Shown here in pieces: positions 7,310-14,603 of a stretch of 21,927 nucleotides of DNA (positions are counted from its first letter, which is position 1; every line of letters begins with the position of its first letter). A model generated the notes under the pieces. That model was not told where the DNA came from. It did no database searches and was given only the letters and a program-made list of their open reading frames with translations. Source of the stretch: Paraktedonobacter sp035294465 (lineage in GTDB: Bacteria > Chloroflexota > Ktedonobacteria > Ktedonobacterales > Ktedonobacteraceae); NCBI GenBank assembly GCA_035294465.1, contig DATGKW010000015.1:1-21927 (forward strand), given 5' to 3'. Position numbers and translations under genes: made by a program.

Positions 7310-9808
7310 ATGCCAGCACCACGCAAACCTACGCCGAAACATAGTGCGTTTCGGCGGGTCAAGCCACTGACTTCCGAGCAGGCGCGTGTACCCGGCTATG
7401 ACTTCGCGGCCATTGAGGCAAAATGGCGCGCGCGCTGGGAGGAACAGCGGCTCTACCAGGTCGATCTTAAGGCCGCGCCGCGCCCGTATTACAACCTGAT
7501 GATGTTTCCCTACCCCTCCGCCGAAGGGCTGCACGTGGGCAACATGTACTCGTTTATCGGCTCGGACATTCACGGGCGCTGGATGTCCATGCGAGGCTAC
7601 GATGTTTTTGAGCCAATTGGCTTCGACGCCTTTGGTATCCACAGCGAAAACTTCGCGATCAAACGCGGCGTGCATCCGCGCATCCTCACAGCGCACAACG
7701 TTGAGCACTTTCGCGAGCAACTGAAGCGAACGGGCAACCGCTTCGACTGGTCACACGAGGTCCAGACGACCGACCCGCGCTATTATCGCTGGACGCAGTG
7801 GATCTTCGTGCAGCTCTTCAAGCACGGACTCGCCGAGCGCAAACACGCCCCGGTGAACTGGTGTCCAAAGGATAAAACGGTGCTGGCTGACGAGCAGGTA
7901 ATCAACGGGCTTTGCGAACGCTGCGATACGCCGGTCGAGCGGCGCTGGCTGGAGCAGTGGTTTTTGAAAATCACTAACTATGCTCAGCGGCTCCTCGATG
8001 ACATGGACGAGCTTGACTGGTCTGAGCGCGTGAAGGCCGTCCAGCGCAACTGGATCGGACGCTCCGAGGGCCTGGAATTCTCTATGGAGATCGCGGATAG
8101 GCCGGGCACGAATGTAGCGGTCTTCACGACGCGCCCGGATACCATCTTCGGCATGACCTTTGTGGCTCTGGCACCTCAGCACCCCTTGATCGAAGCAATT
8201 ACGACCGAGGATCAGCGCGCGGCTGTCGCGGCCTACCAGCGATCCATCAACCGTTTGCGCGCTGGCGACGAGCAGGCTGTGACCGGCGTGTTTACCGGCG
8301 CGCATGCCTTGCACCCCTTGACGGGCGAGCGCGTGCCGATCTGGATAGCCGATTTTGTGCTTGAAGACTATGGATCAGGCGCGGTCATGGGTGTGCCCGC
8401 GCACGATAGGCGCGACCTGGCCTTTGCCCAGGCGATGGACTTGCCGGTGAAGGTGGTCGTCATCCCCTCCGGGGCTCGCATCGCGCTGGTAACGGGAACG
8501 TTATCAGAAGCCTTCGTCGAGCCTGGCACACTTATCGCTTCCGGCAGCTATACCGGCATGTCCTCCGCCGAAGCGGCGAGCAGGCTAATCGCGCATTTCG
8601 CAGAGAACGGCAAGGGCAAACGTGTTGCCAGATACCGCTTGCGCGACTGGTTGATCAGCCGGCAGCGTTACTGGGGACCGCCCATTCCGATCATCTACTG
8701 CCCTGAACATGGCCCGGTGCCCGTGCCAGAGGATCAGCTCCCGGTCATCTTGCCCGAAACTGAAAACTGGATGCCTACCGGTACTGGCGTGTCGCCGCTT
8801 GCCGCCATCGAGAGCTTCGTCAACACAACCTGCCCCATCTGCGGGCGAGCGGCCAGGCGCGAGACAGACGTAAGCGACAACTTTCTCGACTCTGCCTGGT
8901 ACTTCTTGCGCTACCTCTCCAGCGACGACGAGACGCGAGCATGGGACCCTGAGATGCTACACAGGTGGTTGCCGGTCGACATGTATATTGGGGGCGCGGA
9001 GCACAGCGTATTGCACCTGATGTATGTGCGCTTTCTCACGCTAGCCTTGCACGATATGGGCTATCTTGAGTTCACCTCTCCCTTCAAGCGTTTCCGGGCC
9101 AACGGGATGATTACTAAAGATGGTGCGAAAATCTCGAAATCGCGAGGGAACATGATCAACCCGGACGATTACCTTGCACGCTACGGCGCAGACATATTCA
9201 GGACATACCTGGTATTCATGGGACCATTCGAGGCGGATCGAGACTTCAGTGACCGCAACCTGAGCGGGGCCGTGCGCTTCCTCAATCGCGTCTGGAGCCT
9301 CTTTACACATCAAACAAAGGTGCGCCGCGATAGAGAGATCCAGGGCGAGGAGCGCAGCGCTTTGCATCGCCTGATCAAGCACGTCACCGACGATCTCACG
9401 GAACTGAAATACAACACAGCAGTGGCAGCCTTGATGGCGCATCTCAAGATACTCGAAGCCCGGCAGGAAATTGCACATGAAGAGTTGCGCGTCTTCTTGC
9501 AGCTTCTCGCGCCGTTTGCGCCCTATATCACCGAGGAGCTTTGGGAGCAACTTGGCAGGACTGGCTCGATTCACGCCAGCACGTGGCCAGAATACGATCC
9601 AGACGCGCTCCAGCCAGCTACCCTGCTCCTTCCTGTGCAGATCAACGGGCGCACGCGCGGACGCCTCCTGGTCCCGCGTGATACTCCCGTCGAGGAGATC
9701 AAACGCCTGGCGCTGGCTGCCCCGCAGGCACAAAAATGTATCGGCGGACAGACCACACAAAACGTGATCTATGTGCCGGGGCGGCTGGTAAACATTGTGA
9801 CGAAATAG
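7310..9808 (+). CDS. leuS: leucyl-tRNA synthetase
   Basis: This is an 832-aa class Ia synthetase that charges tRNA-Leu in the cytoplasm. The catalytic HIGH element reads HVGN (75-78), within the FPYPSAEGLHVGN block, and the KMSKS loop reads KISKS (607-611). The CP1 editing domain has the threonine-rich TTRPDTIFG (273-281) and GVPAHDRRD (361-369), which hydrolyse mischarged tRNA. CERC and CPIC segments suggest zinc-binding knuckles. The C-terminal domain is complete. Length is typical. ATG 7310 has a perfect AGAGGAGGAAACC upstream; the frame open from 7223 includes terminator sequence. The T-box with a Leu specifier independently supports the assignment over Ile/Val/Met enzymes. The HVGN variant is noted; Asn at that position occurs in other class I enzymes. 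Confidence 0.97.
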   Translation: MPAPRKPTPKHSAFRRVKPLTSEQARVPGYDFAAIEAKWRARWEEQRLYQVDLKAAPRPYYNLMMFPYPSAEGLHVGNMYSFIGSDIHGRWMSMRGYDVFEPIGFDAFGIHSENFAIKRGVHPRILTAHNVEHFREQLKRTGNRFDWSHEVQTTDPRYYRWTQWIFVQLFKHGLAERKHAPVNWCPKDKTVLADEQVINGLCERCDTPVERRWLEQWFLKITNYAQRLLDDMDELDWSERVKAVQRNWIGRSEGLEFSMEIADRPGTNVAVFTTRPDTIFGMTFVALAPQHPLIEAITTEDQRAAVAAYQRSINRLRAGDEQAVTGVFTGAHALHPLTGERVPIWIADFVLEDYGSGAVMGVPAHDRRDLAFAQAMDLPVKVVVIPSGARIALVTGTLSEAFVEPGTLIASGSYTGMSSAEAASRLIAHFAENGKGKRVARYRLRDWLISRQRYWGPPIPIIYCPEHGPVPVPEDQLPVILPETENWMPTGTGVSPLAAIESFVNTTCPICGRAARRETDVSDNFLDSAWYFLRYLSSDDETRAWDPEMLHRWLPVDMYIGGAEHSVLHLMYVRFLTLALHDMGYLEFTSPFKRFRANGMITKDGAKISKSRGNMINPDDYLARYGADIFRTYLVFMGPFEADRDFSDRNLSGAVRFLNRVWSLFTHQTKVRRDREIQGEERSALHRLIKHVTDDLTELKYNTAVAALMAHLKILEARQEIAHEELRVFLQLLAPFAPYITEELWEQLGRTGSIHASTWPEYDPDALQPATLLLPVQINGRTRGRLLVPRDTPVEEIKRLALAAPQAQKCIGGQTTQNVIYVPGRLVNIVTK

Positions 9809-9835
9809 AACAACCTGGCTGCGCTTTTTGCGCGA

Positions 9836-9870
9836 CTGGAGCGGCGAAGCCCTGTGCGTCGTCGCTCCAG
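9836..9870. repeat. TGGAGCG-type inverted repeat, copy 2 (possible leuS terminator)
   Basis: CTGGAGCG (9836-9843) is complementary to CGCTCCAG (9863-9870), with CGA/TCG extending the stem. It lies 28 nt after the leuS stop and before the convergent SDR gene. There is no T-run, so termination would be by hairpin only, or this is a repeat element of the same family as 109-137 and 16220-16278. Confidence 0.6.
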
Positions 9871-9948
9871 GCCGGGCTATCCTCCTGCTTCCCTTTCTTC
9901 AGCAGAGCATATAAGCGGATAAAAGAAAAGAAGAGGCTAAGCGAGACG

Positions 9949-10662
9949 CTAGTCTGGCGCGGCCACCTCGCGAGCCGCGTAGCGGCCGCTGGGCAGGTTG
10001 CCTGTGATCAGCGCGAACAGGCCGGGCACGCTGACTTCCGGTAACGGGCGGTCGCTAATATCCTCGCCGGGGAAGGCTTCCTGGTGCATTTGTGTGCGCA
10101 TATCGCCTGGATCAACCCGATAGACGCGCCAGGAGGGATTTTCGGCGGCGAGAATATGCGAGAGTTGTTCCAGCGCGGCCTTGCTCGACCCATAGCCGCC
10201 CCAGCCTTCGTAGGCTTCGACCGCAGCATCGCTGGTCACGTTGATAATACAGGCGCGCGGTTTCAGTTCGCCGCGCATGGCCTGGGTGAGCGCCAGGGGA
10301 GCGAAGACGTTGGCGCGATAGACCTGCTCCAGCACATCCAGCGGATAGTCAAGCAAAAGCGGCTGTGGGCTTGGTCCAAGCAGGCTGGCGTTGTTGACCA
10401 GCGCGTCCAGACCACCCAGATCGTGCGCGGCTGTGACCAGTTCCGCGCGATGCGCCAGGTCTGTGACATCACCGGGAATAGCTATAATTGTGTTATCACC
10501 GGCCAGGGCCGATAGTTCCGCAAGCGCCTGGTTCAATGCTTGCACGCCGCGCGCGTCAATTAGCAAGTTCCAGCCTCGCCTGGCCAGTTCACGGGCCAGA
10601 GCCAGGCCAAGCCCACGAGAAGCGCCCGTGATCAGTGCGGTGGAGATTGTTTGATTGCTCAT
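9949..10662 (-). CDS. short-chain dehydrogenase/reductase (SDR)
   Basis: This 237-aa NAD(P)-dependent oxidoreductase has a Rossmann fold. The cofactor motif TGASRGLG is at 12-19, NNAS replaces the usual NNAG after the fourth strand, and the catalytic residues are Ser144, Tyr157 and Lys161 (YGSSK). The Ser-to-Tyr spacing of 13 is canonical. An Arg after the glycine motif favours NADP(H), by inference. The post-catalytic VDPGDMRTQMH segment is a usual substrate-side loop. ATG 10662 is chosen because GAAAGGGAAG lies upstream; a TTG extension to 10686 is less likely. The gene stands alone, convergent with leuS and divergent from the propeller lipoprotein gene. The substrate is unknown. Confidence 0.92.
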   Translation of the reverse strand: MSNQTISTALITGASRGLGLALARELARRGWNLLIDARGVQALNQALAELSALAGDNTIIAIPGDVTDLAHRAELVTAAHDLGGLDALVNNASLLGPSPQPLLLDYPLDVLEQVYRANVFAPLALTQAMRGELKPRACIINVTSDAAVEAYEGWGGYGSSKAALEQLSHILAAENPSWRVYRVDPGDMRTQMHQEAFPGEDISDRPLPEVSVPGLFALITGNLPSGRYAAREVAAPD

Positions 10663-10899
10663 ATGCTTCCCTTTCGGATACTCCAAGATGCTATTGTTAG
10701 CTTACTCTACTCGTAAAGCCGCGCTCCTGGGATTGTGCGAGAGGACAGATTGCCGGCTGTTCTTTTGGGCAGTCCTGGCCGTCTACTCGGCGCAACGGGA
10801 ACCTTTGGCGGAGGAAAGGCGTCATCCTGAATAAAGGCTACGCTATCACAGGCTGTTCAAAGCGCATTGCTTGAACACCGTTATTTGGGAGGCATGTCT

Positions 10900-12858
10900 A
10901 TGTTTACTCGCGTGGGAAAAATTCTCTTACTGCTCGTTTTGCTGGCACTGCTCGCGGGCTGCGGCACAAACAGCCTGACAACCTCGCAGCAGGGGAATTT
11001 CAGCAACATTCCAACAGGCAAAGGAAACCAGCCGGAGCAGGGAACCGATGGCAAACCCAGACCCCTGCCAGATGGCCACCGGGAAAATATCCTCGTCGCC
11101 AATGGCATTACATATATCGGGTCTGACGACGGGCAGATTTATGCCTTCGACGAGCAGAGCGGAAGAATACTCTGGCAGAGCAAGCAGAGCGCGAATTTCC
11201 TTGAAGCTTTTGTTGACGGGACGATCATTTCCACAGACCAGGCAGGTAACACCATCTATGGATTGAACGCGACAAACGGAGCGCTTCTCTGGCGACAAGC
11301 GACCCCTGACATCGATCATGTGCAGACAGCGAATGGCGTTGTCTATGTCGATACAGGCAACGCGGCCCACCCGGCATATATTTACGCTTTACAGGCGCAC
11401 AGTGGCACGCTTCTCTGGCAGCATGCTCAAGGTCCAGATGGGCTAGGAACAGTGAGCGTGATCAACGGGCGAGTCTACGACGCGCCTCTCGCGGAAGCTC
11501 CCGATGGATCGACAGGGCCGCAAACAATCACGGTTCTGGACGCGAGCGACGGGCACGCACTCTGGAACATCACGATTCCCACGCAGGATGGCATCGTGCG
11601 CGATGGGATAACAGAGGCGAACGGTGTGGCCTACATCGGTACCAGTCACGGTTCGGTTTACGCAGTCCGGCCTCAGACGGGTCAAATTATCTGGCATGTC
11701 AGCCAGTCCGCAAGCAGTTTTGCCAATCAAGATACCGTCCAGGTGACGCCCGTGGTGAGCAATGGCATCGTATTCGCCGGAAGCGTGGAGCATGTGTTTG
11801 CCTATCGAGCCGCTGATGGGAGGCAGCTCTGGGAATACAGTGTGCGCACAAATGGCGGACCGGGGTTCGGCATGCAGCCGTTTGTCGATAATGGCGTGGT
11901 CTACTTCGTAAGCGGCTTTCCCTTCGGCTCGCTCGTTGCCGTGCGCGCCAGCGATGGCACGCTGATCTGGCAGAACCAGCAGGTATCAGTTGATCCGAGC
12001 GACCTGATACTCAGCGATGGCCTGCTGGTTAACCTGGTTAATACGCTAACCGCCTGGCGAACCAGCGACGGCAGCCAGGTCTGGCAGCGCACGACCGACA
12101 ATAGCGCAGGCCCGCCAGGTTCCGGCAGGCCGGTAATAGTCAGCGATGGCATTATCTACGTTGGCGGGGAAGACGGCGTTCTCCACGCCTTTCGGCTGAG
12201 CGATGGCTCTCAGCTCTGGCAATATAAGCTTCCAGAATTGCCGGTGCAGCAACCGCCGGTCTATACTGCCTCCATCACTTTCAGCAAGACGACTACTTAC
12301 GATCAGGCTATGCAGATCGTAGGCGACCTGGGGCTGAAGACCCTCATCATTTGCCGGGCCGCGTGGACGCCGGAAGATAGCAGGCAATCTTACGCCGGCA
12401 GCTACACACTTGATGTGACGGCCAACACCAATTCCGCGCCGCTCTGGCTGAATCGCTTGCAAGCTACGCCGGGCGTCACACAGGCGCAGGCGCTTGAAGG
12501 GCCAGTTAGTTGTCCTGCTGAGATCATCACCCCCGGCCAACTTCGGTTTTTGCCGGAGAACCAGGCAGGGACTTACCTCCAGGTCAGCTTCGCCAGCGGC
12601 ACTCTCTATATCAAAGCCTGGGAAAGCCTCAACGCTCTGGGGTTCCGGCTGGCCGATCCTTGCTATGAGCAAGCGCGAGCGCGGGGAGACAAACCAGTCT
12701 GGCGTCCTATGGGCGAGGAAGGCAGTTTCGCGCAAACCTCTACTCTTCTCCTGGCCACCACGACACTCAACGCCACCACCTGGCGGCAGCAGTTGCAGAG
12801 CGTAGCCGGGGTTAAGAACATCCAGATCCTGGCGAGCGGGACAGCGTGCAACAGTTAA
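10900..12858 (+). CDS. PQQ-type beta-propeller lipoprotein with duplicated C-terminal domain
   Basis: This 652-aa protein is predicted to be exported and lipid-anchored: a short basic N-terminus, a hydrophobic Leu run and the lipobox LLAGC (Cys21). A Gln/Gly/Pro-rich linker follows. Residues about 60-445 contain nine PQQ/YWTD-like repeats of the form VYAxxxxxGxxLWQ (for example IYAFDEQSGRILWQ), giving an extracytoplasmic propeller. It probably does not bind PQQ, since no cofactor site is evident. Residues 457-532 and 558-645 are two divergent copies of a small domain sharing F-x5-Y, an LG, a Cys, W-x-P, W-x2-L and a GV near the end. ATG 10900 is preferred (GGGAGG 7 nt upstream) over ATG 10894, which is too close. 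Role unknown; possibly an assembly or ligand-binding scaffold at the cell surface. Confidence 0.88.
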   Translation: MFTRVGKILLLLVLLALLAGCGTNSLTTSQQGNFSNIPTGKGNQPEQGTDGKPRPLPDGHRENILVANGITYIGSDDGQIYAFDEQSGRILWQSKQSANFLEAFVDGTIISTDQAGNTIYGLNATNGALLWRQATPDIDHVQTANGVVYVDTGNAAHPAYIYALQAHSGTLLWQHAQGPDGLGTVSVINGRVYDAPLAEAPDGSTGPQTITVLDASDGHALWNITIPTQDGIVRDGITEANGVAYIGTSHGSVYAVRPQTGQIIWHVSQSASSFANQDTVQVTPVVSNGIVFAGSVEHVFAYRAADGRQLWEYSVRTNGGPGFGMQPFVDNGVVYFVSGFPFGSLVAVRASDGTLIWQNQQVSVDPSDLILSDGLLVNLVNTLTAWRTSDGSQVWQRTTDNSAGPPGSGRPVIVSDGIIYVGGEDGVLHAFRLSDGSQLWQYKLPELPVQQPPVYTASITFSKTTTYDQAMQIVGDLGLKTLIICRAAWTPEDSRQSYAGSYTLDVTANTNSAPLWLNRLQATPGVTQAQALEGPVSCPAEIITPGQLRFLPENQAGTYLQVSFASGTLYIKAWESLNALGFRLADPCYEQARARGDKPVWRPMGEEGSFAQTSTLLLATTTLNATTWRQQLQSVAGVKNIQILASGTACNS

Positions 12859-12907
12859 TTGCACGCTGCCCCATCCCGAAGGGCGTCTTCCCCTCTCTCT
12901 TCACTTT

Positions 12908-12931
12908 GTCCGGCGCGAAAAAGCGCCGGAC
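12908..12931. terminator. hairpin after the propeller lipoprotein gene
   Basis: GTCCGGCGC (12908-12916) and GCGCCGGAC (12923-12931) form a perfect 9-bp GC-rich stem with a GAAAAA loop, 49 nt after the stop. No T-run follows, so efficient intrinsic termination is uncertain, but position and stability fit a terminator. Confidence 0.6.
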
Positions 12932-13019
12932 GCGCTTGCATTTGGATACATCGGTATAATGAGATATAGAGGAATTCTTCGCGGCGGGGAATGGCAAGGG
13001 AATGAAAAGAACTCCCTTA

Positions 13020-13028
13020 TGTTATAAT
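13020..13028 (+). promoter_or_regulatory. extended -10 promoter for the coiled-coil gene
   Basis: TGTTATAAT (13020-13028) is a perfect extended -10 (TGn + TATAAT). No good -35 is present. The predicted start near 13035 falls inside the following hairpin. A second TATAAT at 12955-12960 lacks both a -35 and a TG. Confidence 0.6.
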
Positions 13029-13030
13029 AG

Positions 13031-13052
13031 AGCTAACCTTTCCAGGTTAGCT
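13031..13052. repeat. perfect palindrome at the transcription start of the coiled-coil gene
   Basis: AGCTAACCT (13031-13039) and AGGTTAGCT (13044-13052) form a 9-bp perfect stem with a 4-nt loop, directly downstream of the -10. It could be an operator or a 5'-end mRNA stem. The ribosome site GGGAAGGA follows about 10 nt before the ATG. Confidence 0.6.
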
Positions 13053-13077
13053 GTTCTGAGAGGGAAGGACAGTTTTT

Positions 13078-13560
13078 ATGCCAACAACGGAAGAGCGGCT
13101 GGCTACTATGGAACATAATTTTGAGCGATTCAAAGCCGAAACAACGACGTATTACCAGGAAATGGCTCTGCACGTAACTATGACAAAAGGGCTTTCTGAA
13201 GACGCCGTTAAGCGGCTCATGCAATTAAGGGCGCAGGTAGATAAACGCTTTGATCACACTGACCTGCAACTCGCTGACGTTAAACAAGAGATCAGCGAGG
13301 TCAAGCAGGACCTCAGCGGGGTCAAACAAGAGATCAGCGAGGTCAAACAGGACCTTCATGGAGTCAAGCAGGACCTCAGCGGGGTCAAACAGGAGATCAA
13401 CAATCATACCGTGCGTCTGGATCGGCTGGAAACGAAAATGGATGCCGTGCAAACCAACATAGCTACTATGCAAACCAACATAGCTACTATGCAAACCAAC
13501 ATGGCTACCATGCAAGCAACACTTGCCCAGATTCTTACACGCCTGCCAGAGAAACCTTAG
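13078..13560 (+). CDS. coiled-coil repeat protein, hypothetical
   Basis: This is a 160-aa soluble protein with no signal peptide or membrane segment. The N-terminal third is helical and charged. Residues 68-109 are six 7-residue units of the form VKQ(E/D)(I/L)SE or VKQDLSG, and residues 124-151 are four units of the form (V/M)QTNIAT. The 7-residue period with hydrophobic residues at positions 1 and 5 indicates a long helical coiled coil, so it is likely an oligomer. A short Pro-terminated tail ends it. ATG 13078 has GGGAAGGA about 10 nt upstream. Its own promoter and a downstream hairpin make it monocistronic. The function is not known; similar short t-SNARE-like or tropomyosin-like bacterial repeats are structural or adaptor proteins. 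Confidence 0.8.
   Translation: MPTTEERLATMEHNFERFKAETTTYYQEMALHVTMTKGLSEDAVKRLMQLRAQVDKRFDHTDLQLADVKQEISEVKQDLSGVKQEISEVKQDLHGVKQDLSGVKQEINNHTVRLDRLETKMDAVQTNIATMQTNIATMQTNMATMQATLAQILTRLPEKP
13279..13404 (+). repeat. six 21-nt tandem repeats (VKQ units)
   Basis: Six in-frame 21-nt units, each starting with GTNAA(A/G)CA(A/G), alternate between an ATCAGCGAG-type and a CTCAGCGGG-type ending. The near identity at DNA level (for example units 2 and 5) points to recent duplication by slippage or recombination, and copy number may vary between strains. Confidence 0.85.
13447..13530 (+). repeat. four 21-nt tandem repeats (QTNIAT units)
   Basis: Units at 13447, 13468, 13489 and 13510. The first two differ only in the first base (GTG vs ATG), the third has three changes at its end, and the fourth is degenerate. 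This is a second, independent 21-nt array in the same gene. Confidence 0.85.
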
Positions 13561-13582
13561 CCATAGCAATCTCTGATGATGC

Positions 13583-13629
13583 GGCCTGGCGAGTGGCGAT
13601 TTGATACTGCAATCGCCACTCGCCAGGCC
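13583..13629. repeat. 19-bp perfect inverted repeat between convergent genes
   Basis: The arms 13583-13601 and 13611-13629 are exact reverse complements (each contains CTGGCGAGTGGCGATT or its complement) around a 9-nt loop. It lies between the 3' ends of the coiled-coil and DoxX genes. No T-run follows on either strand, so it may be a bidirectional hairpin terminator or a repeat element. A smaller hairpin (13647-13668, CTGGAGAC/GTCT-CCAG with a bulge) follows, next to the doxX-like stop. Confidence 0.8.
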
Positions 13630-13675
13630 ACGTACATGAGCGCCTCCTGGAGACAGCAGTCTCTCCAGCTCAGGC

Positions 13676-14248
13676 TTACGAGGCGCGAGAACTGGACTCG
13701 GAAGCCGGGGCCGTCGTGCCCCCACCAATCGCAGGCGCAGCGGCAACAGCCGGGCGTGAGCGCTCCAGAAACAGCCCGGCGATATCAACGAGCAGGGCCA
13801 CAATGGCCAGGATAATGAAGAGCAGAGGATAAGGGAAAGCTATACCGAAGAGATAATCCAGCGAATAGTTGCCGGGGCCTGTCAAGCCAAGAGTCACACC
13901 CGCAACCAGCAACTGAAGCGGAAATTCCAGGCCACCTGAGCGGTTCCAGAAGCCCTTCTTCCAGTGGCTTTTGGCAATAGCCATAAACATCGCGCCAAAC
14001 ATCCCGGCGGCTCCCAGGGGAGTCAGGAATCCAAAAGCCAGCGAGAGGCCGCCGCCAAGCTCTCCCAGAACGACCAGCGAGGTCCAGAGCCAGCCAGGCT
14101 TTAACCCCTGGTTCTGAAAACTCTGGGCAAACTTAGTAAAACCAGGGCCGCTGAACCAGCCAAAAAGTTTTTGCGATCCATGCGCAGCAATCGTCAGACC
14201 GGCAATGACACGCAAGATGAGCAAACCCACACTTACTGTAGCAGTCAT
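13676..14248 (-). CDS. DoxX-family membrane protein
   Basis: This is a 190-aa integral membrane protein of the DoxX type. Hydrophobic segments are visible at about residues 5-25, 45-68, 70-92 and 105-125, with a last one near 145-165. The family hallmark is the first-helix region GLLILRVIAGLTIAAHGSQKLFGWF, with a Gly-rich second segment (GELGGGLSLAFGF). The C-terminal tail is cytoplasmic or exposed and rich in Ala/Ser/Thr. The family is associated with thiol or redox homeostasis in some bacteria, but no specific reaction is established. ATG 14248 has AAAGGAA upstream; the extension to 14347 is Cys/His-rich and improbable. It diverges from the GMC oxidoreductase gene and converges with the coiled-coil gene. 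Confidence 0.88.
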   Translation of the reverse strand: MTATVSVGLLILRVIAGLTIAAHGSQKLFGWFSGPGFTKFAQSFQNQGLKPGWLWTSLVVLGELGGGLSLAFGFLTPLGAAGMFGAMFMAIAKSHWKKGFWNRSGGLEFPLQLLVAGVTLGLTGPGNYSLDYLFGIAFPYPLLFIILAIVALLVDIAGLFLERSRPAVAAAPAIGGGTTAPASESSSRAS

Positions 14249-14398
14249 GATCGTATTCCTTTCAGACCAACAATGATGAAAATGGCAATGTCCCGTCGCG
14301 GCAGGCTCCAGATGGCCACATTGCCTCTCCCGCCTGGAAATTACCACAATGAGGAAGCCAGCGCGAACTGTAAGGAACGCTTAAATTCTTAGCCACTT

Positions 14399-14428
14399 CT
14401 TTCGTTTTCATCATATTCAAAACGAAAG
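14399..14428. repeat. 10-bp inverted repeat in the DoxX/GMC divergent intergenic region
   Basis: CTTTCGTTTT (14399-14408) and AAAACGAAAG (14419-14428) are exact reverse complements with a 10-bp spacer, so the half-sites are 20 bp (about two helical turns) apart. This layout fits a dimeric regulator. The rest of 14249-14603 holds only the promoter candidate at 14474-14503 and no gene. Confidence 0.55.
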
Positions 14429-14473
14429 CAGGGCTGCAAGCTCAGCACTTTTGAGGCTTTGCCTGGAGAAACG

Positions 14474-14503
14474 TTGCGCTCAACCTCTGGCAAAAGCTAT
14501 ACT
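14474..14503 (+). promoter_or_regulatory. possible promoter of the GMC oxidoreductase gene
   Basis: TTGCGC (14474-14479), an 18-bp spacer and TATACT (14498-14503). The predicted start near 14510 leaves a leader of about 94 nt. The inverted repeat at 14399-14428 lies upstream of the -35, a position more usual for an activator. Confidence 0.45.
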
Positions 14504-14603
14504 TACAAGTAGACTGCTTGCTTGTCCGGCAGGATATCACAGCGCCCGCGTTGCCTTTTGTCTCGTATTGTAACGATGCTGACTCACGAAGAGGTGTGCA
14601 ACC

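Noticed and set aside
9041..9760. 239-codon minus-strand frame
   Set aside because: Antisense to the conserved C-terminal part of leuS.
12046..12864. 272-codon minus-strand frame
   Set aside because: Antisense to the lipoprotein's repeat and C-terminal regions; Arg/Pro/Gly-rich shadow composition.
12955..12960. TATAAT as a promoter for the coiled-coil gene
   Set aside because: No -35 at 16-18 bp and no TG extension; the extended -10 at 13020-13028 is better and closer.
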